From: Bradyrhizobium sp. 190
Lineage (GTDB): Bacteria > Pseudomonadota > Alphaproteobacteria > Rhizobiales > Xanthobacteraceae
NCBI RefSeq assembly: GCF_023073415.1
Contig: NZ_JADPJL010000012.1
Coordinates: forward strand, 880,501-944,500
DNA length: 64,000 nt
Direction: 5' to 3'
The notes beneath the pieces are model-generated. The model did not search any database. It was not told the DNA's origin and saw nothing but the letters and a program-made list of their open reading frames with translations. Position numbers and translations under genes: made by a program. Below are positions 25,592-31,625 of the stretch, in pieces (within the stretch, counting starts at the first letter, position 1; each line of letters begins with the position of its first letter).

Positions 25592-26008
25592 TCAGCTGTT
25601 GCGCAGGCCGTCGGCAGCGCGCTTCCATTGCGTGACGTTGTCGGAGATCATGCGCGTCGACTTCATCGCGGCCTGGCTGAGCTGGGCATAGCCCGAGATC
25701 TCGCGCTGGACGCGCTGGCCTTCGGCATGCAGGAGGTCGCGGAGGCTTTCGAGTTCGGAAATCAGCTTCTCGATTTCCGCCAGCGAGGTACCGGCGACCC
25801 GCTGGATCAGCGAATTGACGTTGTTGACGGTGGCTTCCGCGTTCGGATCGAGCGGCGCGGTGTCCGGAGCCACCGCGGGGCGGCGCAGGTAGGCGATGTC
25901 GTTGCGAACGAAATCGCGGATGCCAGCCTCGACTTCGGATACGGCGGCGAGATCGTTGTCGACCTCCGGAGTTTCATCAATCTGTTCGGGGCGAATGGTG
26001 GCGTTCAT
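25592..26008 (-). CDS. Conserved hypothetical protein with coiled coil
   Basis: A 138-aa soluble, acidic and helical protein. It starts MNATIRPEQIDETPEVDN; the second half (about 60-138) has heptad-like spacing, e.g. SLAEIEKLISELESLRDLL, and ends NVTQWKRAADGLRNS. I recognise no functional family; it resembles small proteins widely conserved in Bradyrhizobium, from memory. The start at 26008 follows agaggaattgcc. Confidence 0.75.
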   Translation of the reverse strand: MNATIRPEQIDETPEVDNDLAAVSEVEAGIRDFVRNDIAYLRRPAVAPDTAPLDPNAEATVNNVNSLIQRVAGTSLAEIEKLISELESLRDLLHAEGQRVQREISGYAQLSQAAMKSTRMISDNVTQWKRAADGLRNS

Positions 26009-26189
26009 CGGCAATTCCTCTGTTTCGCTTTCACGCGAGCGCGGACGTCCCCCGCACGACGAAGTGGAGCGTTCCCATCTGTGCTGCCGATTTTGGCCGC
26101 ATCTTGGCCAATCTGCGGCAATGGTGGATCATTCTCAGGCGTTAACCATATGGGGCTCAAAAGCCCCGCCAAATCGGGGGATTTTGCCC

Positions 26190-27101
26190 CTACCAGCTCC
26201 GCCTGAAGCCCGCGCTGAGGCTCTTGTTGGCGGCGCCTGACGGCGTTTCGCCGATCGAGCCGGAGATGGTGACGCCGTCGAACAGCTTCTGCTCGGCGCC
26301 GACCTTGCGCAGCCATTTGTCGTCCGAGGTCGACAGGGTCTGGCCGGCGATCAGGCTGGTGCCGGTGTCGGCGATGCTGAGCCTCGCCGACTGGTCGGTC
26401 TCATAGCTGCGCGCCGGATGGCTGACGATGCCGGGCACCGGCACGATGCCCTGCTGGATCAGGTTGTAGTCGTTCTTCAGGGTCAGCGAATACTCCTCGT
26501 TGAGCGGCAGCGATTTGCTTAAGGAGGTGCCGAGCCTGCTCTGCTCGGATCCGGGATCGACGCGGGCTTCGACCGAGGTCTTGTCCCAAATCGAGGCGAC
26601 GCCGGGGGCCGTGATCGCAGCCCAAGCCGTGCCGGACGATTGCGGCAGGCTGCCGCCATTGGCGAGTTTTTCCGAGAGCAGTTCGGACGTCGTCGCCGTG
26701 CCTTGCCTTGCGACCCTCATGTCGGCGCCTATGCGCGTATCCCAGAACGGCGAGATCGACTGCTTGACCGACACCGCGGAGGTGCCGTTCGAATTTGCAT
26801 TCGACGACCACGCGGTTTCGGCGGCGCTTGCGCCTTTCGGCCCGCCGCTTCCCTTCGCCAGCGCCGGCAACGTCGACGCATCGACATTGAGCTGGCTCCA
26901 GTCGAGCTTGTCGACGTCGATGTCCTTCATGATGTCGACGTCGTTGACGCTGGGAGCCGTTTCGGTCTCTTCCGCCGCAGGCGTCTCCGGATCGTCGTCC
27001 GCCGGCGGCGTTTGTGCCGCTGCCGCCAGCATCGAAGCCAAAGTGATGCCGGCCGCCAGCATTGGCAGCCGTGCCCGGCCAAATCGCATTTTGGGAATCA
27101 T
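26190..27101 (-). CDS. Secreted protein with possible outer-membrane beta structure
   Basis: A 303-aa protein with a signal peptide (basic start MIPKMRFGRARLP, hydrophobic LAAGITLASMLAAAA, cleavage near AAAQT). An acidic, disordered stretch rich in D, E and T follows to about residue 60. The rest alternates in polarity (VEARVDPGSEQS, YSLTLKNDYNLIQQG, LSIADTGTSLIAGQTL) and ends GFRRSW, with a terminal aromatic, as seen in outer-membrane beta-barrels. I do not recognise a family. A TTG 18 bp upstream is an alternative start. Confidence 0.7.
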   Translation of the reverse strand: MIPKMRFGRARLPMLAAGITLASMLAAAAQTPPADDDPETPAAEETETAPSVNDVDIMKDIDVDKLDWSQLNVDASTLPALAKGSGGPKGASAAETAWSSNANSNGTSAVSVKQSISPFWDTRIGADMRVARQGTATTSELLSEKLANGGSLPQSSGTAWAAITAPGVASIWDKTSVEARVDPGSEQSRLGTSLSKSLPLNEEYSLTLKNDYNLIQQGIVPVPGIVSHPARSYETDQSARLSIADTGTSLIAGQTLSTSDDKWLRKVGAEQKLFDGVTISGSIGETPSGAANKSLSAGFRRSW

Positions 27102-27179
27102 TGCCCGCCCGCATTCCAAGTCCCGCCCAGAATGCGTTCGCTCTGTTGCGAAATTATGGCGGGTGTTATGATGACGCGC

Positions 27180-27614
27180 CTAAACTGCCATCCGCGGCAG
27201 GTGAATCGGATAGCCCACGGTCTGCTCGACCAGGTCGAAGGTGTCGACCAGCACGCGGAGGTTGGTCAGGCGGCCGGCCCTGAACTGAGCGAAGTGGGCG
27301 ATCCGCAGGCTGATCGGCTTGTTCGAATCGAGCGCAGTCAGCGAATAGCGCATCATCGAGGCGGCCGAATCCACCCCCAGCATGATCGATTCGCGGTCGA
27401 AGCGGTGGACGCGGAAGTTGTCGGCAATCTGCCTGATCACATCGATCACGGCCGCCTTGCCGCGGCGCGAACCGAAGAACGGATACATGTCGATCGGTCC
27501 ATAGATCGCCCATTCGACGTCCTCGTCGAGCAGGGCTTCGAGATCGGCGGGCTGGCGTTCATTGATCGCGCGATGCAACGCGCGCGAAAAACGCCAGAGA
27601 CTGTGCTCTGTCAT
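27180..27614 (-). CDS. NTF2-like (SnoaL-type) protein, first copy
   Basis: A 144-aa cone-fold protein. MTEHSLWRFSRALHRAINE opens the domain, then LEALLDEDVEWAIYG, and the end has LRVLVDTFDLVEQTVGYP. I place the start at ATG 27614, after caaggaccagaccaaa, because upstream in-frame residues lack family features. It resembles the gene at 28210-28659 in architecture and in the (V/I)DTFDLV(E/Q)Q motif. The family includes isomerases, hydrolases and non-catalytic binders; no substrate can be named. Confidence 0.85.
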   Translation of the reverse strand: MTEHSLWRFSRALHRAINERQPADLEALLDEDVEWAIYGPIDMYPFFGSRRGKAAVIDVIRQIADNFRVHRFDRESIMLGVDSAASMMRYSLTALDSNKPISLRIAHFAQFRAGRLTNLRVLVDTFDLVEQTVGYPIHLPRMAV

Positions 27615-27787
27615 TTTGGTCTGGTCCTTGAAACTGGATTGAATAAGCGGCAGTCGCGCCCAAAGGGGCGTCTTCATCGACGCCGGGCTGAAATGCCGAA
27701 CTTCACTGTTGCAGCCAGAAATAGAGCAGTTTGGCCGAAATACAATTGCCGTTTTTGCATTGCACAAATGCGGCGATTCCGCCCCAT

Positions 27788-28054
27788 TTAGCGGTCATGA
27801 CGGCGCACCGGCCCGCGCTCGATGGCTATTTCGGCGTCGCGAATGGCGATGATGCCGAACAGCAGGGCGCCGCCGATGCCGCCTATCGCGGCCCCCAGCG
27901 GCATGAAGGTGAAGAACACCAGCATCCCGTTATGGCCTTCAAAACTCGTGGTTTTGAAGACTTCCACCCAGGCGAGGCCCGCCCCGATGCCCAGTGCCGC
28001 GCCTCCCAGCGCCCCCAGCGCCAAGCCAAGCAAGGCCAGCAATGCGATCTTCAT
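27788..28054 (-). CDS. Small two-helix membrane protein
   Basis: An 88-aa protein. The first segment is Gly/Ala/Leu-rich (MKIALLALLGLALGALGGAA), the second spans about residues 44-70 (MLVFFTFMPLGAAIGGIGG), and the tail is charged (ERGPVRRHDR). Glycine-zipper-like spacing is visible in both segments. Function unknown. It lies between the two NTF2-like genes on the same strand, which suggests a shared role or at least a shared transcript. Confidence 0.7.
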   Translation of the reverse strand: MKIALLALLGLALGALGGAALGIGAGLAWVEVFKTTSFEGHNGMLVFFTFMPLGAAIGGIGGALLFGIIAIRDAEIAIERGPVRRHDR

Positions 28055-28209
28055 ACGTTCTTCGTGTCCGGAAACAGCCTTGTGGTGTGTCACGGCCGGC
28101 GCAATGAGGTTCAATGGTGCGCGGAAAATAAGCGGCACGTTGGCGTGCACCTCAGAGGTGCAATTGCGCAGCGAAGGTTCTGCATTCCGGAATGAAGGTT
28201 CGGCGAATG

Positions 28210-28659
28210 CTAGATCGGGTCCGGCCGCCGGCCGGTCAGGATCGCGGCGATATCGCGTTCGAGCAGTTGCTGGACCAGGTCGAAGGTGTCGATGATTTCC
28301 CTGATATGGCTGATCTTGCCGTCGCGCAGCGTGTAGAAGCCGGCGATGTCGAACTGCACCATGCGCTGGTTGATGGTCTTGCGGAAGAACACGCGGATGA
28401 AGGCGGCCGCCTTGTCGTGCTCGGTGACCAGCATCGGCACCTCGCAGCGCAGCTCGGAATAGCGGGCGCGGACGGCATTCCACATCTCGCGCATTTCGGC
28501 CTTGCCGCGGCGATGGCCCATATGCGGCAGGAGATCGATCGGGGCGTTGGCAAGGAATTCGACGTCGTCGGTGCAGCGCTCCAGCGCGGCTTCGACGTCG
28601 CCGGAATACAGGACGTTGAGGAAATCCAGCACGTGCTGGCGATTTGATCCCTCGGTCAT
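28210..28659 (-). CDS. NTF2-like (SnoaL-type) protein, second copy
   Basis: A 149-aa NTF2-like domain protein: VLDFLNVLYSGDVEAALERC, then DVEFLANAPIDLLPHMGHRRGK, and the end IREIIDTFDLVQQLLERDI. The shared motifs with the 27180-27614 protein (G-x-RRGKA, DTFDLV) indicate a paralogue. The start ATG at 28659 (MTEGSNRQH) follows gtaggtgggcg. Function unknown. Confidence 0.85.
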   Translation of the reverse strand: MTEGSNRQHVLDFLNVLYSGDVEAALERCTDDVEFLANAPIDLLPHMGHRRGKAEMREMWNAVRARYSELRCEVPMLVTEHDKAAAFIRVFFRKTINQRMVQFDIAGFYTLRDGKISHIREIIDTFDLVQQLLERDIAAILTGRRPDPI

Positions 28660-28819
28660 TCGCCCACCTACCTGTGTTCGACCCGGCTCTTGCGGCCGTC
28701 CCCGTTGTGAACGGAACGGCAGAGGTATCAATCCGCAAGAGGACTTACAGTATGTGACACGGTGGTTTCCAAAAGGTTCACCGCCGCGACATGCGGCCGC
28801 GATGCAGCAAGAGCGGTAA

Positions 28820-28939
28820 TTATTGCTTGCCGAACTCCGCTTCCGGTACGGCCTTGCTGGTGGTGAGGTCGATCACGAACCTTGCCTTCTCGTGGCCTGG
28901 CAGCACATAGGCCTCGCCGTCGGCCCAGCAGGATCGCCT
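28820..28939 (-). pseudogene. Possible C-terminal gene remnant
   Basis: A 39-codon open stretch without a start codon, bounded upstream by an in-frame TGA. It reads as coherent protein: ADGEAYVLPGHEKARFVIDL then TTSKAVPEAEFGKQ and a stop. Nothing matching precedes it, so it looks like the 3' end of a lost gene. The family is not recognised. Confidence 0.3.
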
Positions 28940-29074
28940 TCAAGAGGGTCTCGATTTGTCGCCGCCGTATCGGCACTAAGCCGCTTTTTGCGGCCGCCGA
29001 CAATGCACGTCCCCGTCGCTGGGGAACGATTGCGCCGCGGCAGGCGTTGCTCCTTTCCGTTGATAACGGAGATC

Positions 29075-29257
29075 ATGATGACGAAACCTGTTCCGCCTAT
29101 CCCCCAGGAAAACCAGAGCCACAAGGGTCCCGGCAGCGCGCCCAGCGTTCCCCTCGACACCACCAAGGGCCATCGCGACGACGAGAAGAACAACATCCGC
29201 GAACAGGCCGAGCACGGCAACATGACGCAGAACACCAGCAACCGCCGATCGGGGTGA
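29075..29257 (+). CDS. Small hydrophilic protein, 60 aa
   Basis: A Pro-, Asn- and Gln-rich, charged and probably disordered protein: MMTKPVPPIPQENQSHKGPG, then TTKGHRDDEKNNIREQAEHG and a final NTSNRRSG. Either ATG of the ATGATG pair may start it; aacggagatc lies just upstream. It resembles small Hyphomicrobiales hypothetical proteins I recall. No function can be given. Confidence 0.55.
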   Translation: MMTKPVPPIPQENQSHKGPGSAPSVPLDTTKGHRDDEKNNIREQAEHGNMTQNTSNRRSG

Positions 29258-29285
29258 GGGGTGGGGCGGCGCTGCATTCTCGCTG

Positions 29286-29402
29286 TCGTCCCTGCGAACG
29301 CAGGGACCCATAACCACCGGCGGAAGTTTTGCGAAAGGCGTCTGCCATACTGCCTTATCGACAGATCACGCGGTATGGGTCCCTGCGTTTGCAGGGACGA
29401 CA
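29286..29402. repeat. Dispersed inverted repeat, gtccctgcg family, copy 2
   Basis: Left end gtcgtccctgcgaacgcagg gacccataac, right end cggtatgggtccctgcgtttgc agggacgac. It matches the copy at 984-1106 at both ends, including the accca taaccac junction; the middle differs. Confidence 0.85.
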
Positions 29403-29468
29403 GCGAGTGTGCTGCGCGCTCGATTTCGAATTTCAAACAGCGGTCACCCGCGAAGGTGATTCAGAGCC

Positions 29469-29577
29469 GTAGGATGGGTGGAGCGAAGCGATACCCATCG
29501 GTTCGCTCTCGATGATGGGTTTCGCTTCCGCCTTCGCTCGTTGAGCTACGGCGGACAAGTCGCTCTACCCATCCTAC
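29469..29577. repeat. Dispersed inverted repeat, gtaggatgggtggagcg type
   Basis: Starts gtaggatgggtggagcgaag and ends gcgctctacccatcctac-like (tcgctctacccatcctac). It is related in design to the gtagggtgggc family but encloses a different middle, including gatgatgggtttcgc. Confidence 0.8.
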
Positions 29578-30268
29578 AAGACACGGCTTCGCATTCTCGC
29601 GGCGCGAAGCGCCCGAAGTGATGCGTTCTGCGATGCCCTCGAAATCGAAGAGGGCGCAGGGAAAGCCGGGTGCCCTCAGCACCCGCAGTCGTGCGCACAA
29701 AATGCACACGGGTGACTGCAAGGTGCGCCGGAACACCCGGCCCTCCCTGCGCAATGGTTTTAACGGCTTATATCGCGCTCTCCTCGGAGACGAATTCGTC
29801 TTGCCTCCGTCGCTGACGATTACCGATCCATCGAAGCCCGGTTGAGCCCAATGAATCTCCATCAGCTTGACACCAGCAACGGGTGCCAGGACCACACGGC
29901 TTTGCCGTCCGCGGCTTCCTCGGGCCATGCGCCTCGACCGGCTCATGTGCTGCCGGAAGAAGTTTTGGCCGAGGCGTTTAAGCGCCGTTCGTCTGCGCGC
30001 CGCTCGATCGCTCACAGGCCAAAGCCCGCCCTGCGATCACGTCGCGCGCCCGACGCTGCCGCGTCCATCGCATCCCGCACCCAACGTCCGTGACGATCGC
30101 GATACGCCCCTCTAGCGGGTGCGGGATGGCGGGAGTTGTAGAACTGATTTGGGGCAATCACGAAGGGGAATATTTTTTCGGACAGGACTGGACAGGATTT
30201 TACTGATTTGCCCGACAGGCAATTTTTGCACAGCTTCCCGCATCGATCCTGTCGTCCGCGGTCGCTTT
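29578..30268. other. Gene-poor stretch, probably a longer dispersed repeat
   Basis: No gene is convincing. The segment 29640-30120 has the look of a composite repeat that I recall in many Bradyrhizobium genomes: gaacacccggccctccctgc followed by gcaatggttttaacggctta and ggagacgaattcgtcttgcc. Short open frames here are Arg/Pro/His-rich and lack ribosome binding sites. The segment 30120-30268 would be the leader of the following membrane protein gene. The repeat identity rests on memory and is not checked. Confidence 0.45.
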
Positions 30269-30718
30269 GTGACGCCGGTCACGGCGCCCGCGCCAGAGCC
30301 GAACGAGATTGACGGCGTCGTCCTCGCAACGGGAAACGCCGCCGTGAACGCCGCAACAGCGCCGAAATCGCGTTCGCAAAACCGGCTCGAAGGTTTTGCG
30401 CTGACAGTCCTCCTGCAGGGCTTCCCGACCTTCGCCGGCGCAGCCTTGCTGTTGAAACTCGCCCATCACGAGATCGCCGGCGGCGTGGTGGTGTTCGTCG
30501 CGATGGCCTCGATCTTCCATGGCCTGCTCACGCCCTGGCTCGCGCCAAGGTTTCCAAAATTCCTTGAGCATAGCTACGAGCCGCTGTTCTTCGATGCGAG
30601 CCTGTCGTTTGTCGAGAAGATCGAGAAGTGGCGCGCCCAGCCCACGACATCGCTTCAACTGGTGACGAACGTGCTGTTGCTGTCGCTGCTGGCGGTGGGC
30701 GTGATGAGTATGGGGTGA
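30269..30718 (+). CDS. Hypothetical membrane protein
   Basis: A 149-aa protein if started at GTG 30269 (VTPVTAPAPEPNEIDG). About 45 polar residues precede three hydrophobic segments: LTVLLQGFPTFAGAALLL, AGGVVVFVAMASIFHGLL and LVTNVLLLSLLAVGVMSMG. Between the second and third is a charged loop with HSYEPLFFDASLSFVEKIEK. An upstream in-frame start at 30119 would add Arg-rich residues that look non-coding. No family is recognised. Confidence 0.55.
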   Translation: MTPVTAPAPEPNEIDGVVLATGNAAVNAATAPKSRSQNRLEGFALTVLLQGFPTFAGAALLLKLAHHEIAGGVVVFVAMASIFHGLLTPWLAPRFPKFLEHSYEPLFFDASLSFVEKIEKWRAQPTTSLQLVTNVLLLSLLAVGVMSMG

Positions 30719-30806
30719 TCCGTGCGGCCGTCATTTCGCGATGCGCCGCATCTGGGGGTGCCGCGAAAGCGGCGCGCCCGGAATCCATCAGCGTGAAGGC
30801 CTCTCG

Positions 30807-30840
30807 TTGACAAAATTGGTCTGTAGCGTATACGCTACAG
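30807..30840 (+). promoter_or_regulatory. Toxin-antitoxin promoter covered by a perfect palindrome
   Basis: A consensus -35 box TTGACA (30807-30812) is followed after 16 bp by TATACG (30829-30834). The -10 box lies inside the perfect 20-bp palindrome CTGTAGCGTATACGCTACAG (30821-30840), which abuts the ATG at 30841. Transcription would start at about 30841, so the mRNA may be leaderless. The palindrome is the likely operator for the downstream HTH antitoxin. Confidence 0.75.
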
Positions 30841-31136
30841 ATGCTGACGATCAAGAGAACGGATGAATTCTCGAACTGGCTCAGAGACCTGCGAGACATT
30901 CGAGCCCGTGCGAAGGTGCTGGCCAGGATCGATCGTCTCAGCCTCGGCAATCCCGGCGACGTTGCCCCGGTTGGCGATGGGATTAGCGAGATGAGGATAC
31001 ATTACGGCCCGGGGTACAGGGTTACTACGTTCAGCGCGGTGAGGAGATCGTCGTTCTCCTTTGTGGCGGAGACAAGAGTTCACAGGTTTCGGATATCAGG
31101 GCGGCCAAGAAGTTGGCGAGTGAGTTGGAGGACTGA
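30841..31136 (+). pseudogene. RelE/ParE-type addiction-module toxin (HI1419 family), frameshifted
   Basis: Residues 1-61 read as a toxin of the HI1419-type killer family: MLTIKRTDEFSNWLRDLRD, then ARAKVLARIDRLSLGNPGDV and EMRIHYGPGYRV. After codon 61 (gtt at 31021-31023) one base is missing. With one T restored the frame continues YYVQRGEEIVVLLCGGDKSS, QVSDIRAAKKLASELED and stops at TGA 31134-31136, the expected family C-terminus. As written, the frame instead runs 38 unrelated residues and enters the antitoxin in frame. Either a true inactivating deletion or a sequencing error. Confidence 0.85.
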
Positions 31137-31137
31137 A

Positions 31138-31434
31138 ATGGCCAAAGCAAAACCGTTCGATGCAGCCGAATATCTCGACAGTCCCGAGATGATCGCAGCC
31201 TACATCAACGAAGCGCTCGAATCCGAAGACGCATCTGCCATCGCTGTTGCCATCGGCACGGTTGCCCGCGCGCGCGGCATGAGCGCGGTGGCGGAAAAGG
31301 CCGGGCTCTCGCGCGAGAATTTGTACCGGGCCCTGGGCGGAGAGGCGAGGCCGGAATTCGGCACCGTCATCAAGGTGCTTCATGCGCTCGGCATCGATCT
31401 GGTTGCCCAACCTCAGGGATCGAAGGCGGCGTAG
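31138..31434 (+). CDS. HTH addiction-module antidote (HI1420 family)
   Basis: A 98-aa antitoxin starting MAKAKPFDAAEYLDSPEMIA, with a Cro/C1-type helix-turn-helix in the C-terminal half: MSAVAEKAGLSRENLYRALGG, then PEFGTVIKVLHALGIDLV. In this family the antitoxin follows the toxin and represses the shared promoter. Its ATG at 31138 is one base after the restored toxin stop. Because of the toxin frameshift it is also in frame with the toxin start, so a 197-aa fusion could be made. The antitoxin itself looks intact. Confidence 0.85.
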   Translation: MAKAKPFDAAEYLDSPEMIAAYINEALESEDASAIAVAIGTVARARGMSAVAEKAGLSRENLYRALGGEARPEFGTVIKVLHALGIDLVAQPQGSKAA

Positions 31435-31492
31435 GAAGACAGCATCGGTGCGGTTCGGACGACGAACTTTGCATCCCGCCAGAACTCAACGT

Positions 31493-31583
31493 TGCGTCAT
31501 TGCGAGGAGCGCAGCGACCGAAGCAATCCATTCTTTCTGTTTCGCGGAGAGATGGATTTCTTCGCTTCGCTCGCAAATGATGG
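31493..31583. repeat. Dispersed repeat, cattgcgaggagcgcagcg type
   Basis: Reads cgtcattgcgaggagcgcag cgaccgaagcaatccatt and, later, gagagatggatttcttcgct tcgctcgcaaatga, its inverted counterpart. A related element lies at about 51571-51672. It sits between the antitoxin and uvrB stops. Confidence 0.75.
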
Positions 31584-31625
31584 CTCACGGCCGTCAATTC
31601 GTTTGCGCTCGCGCAGCCTGAAGCT

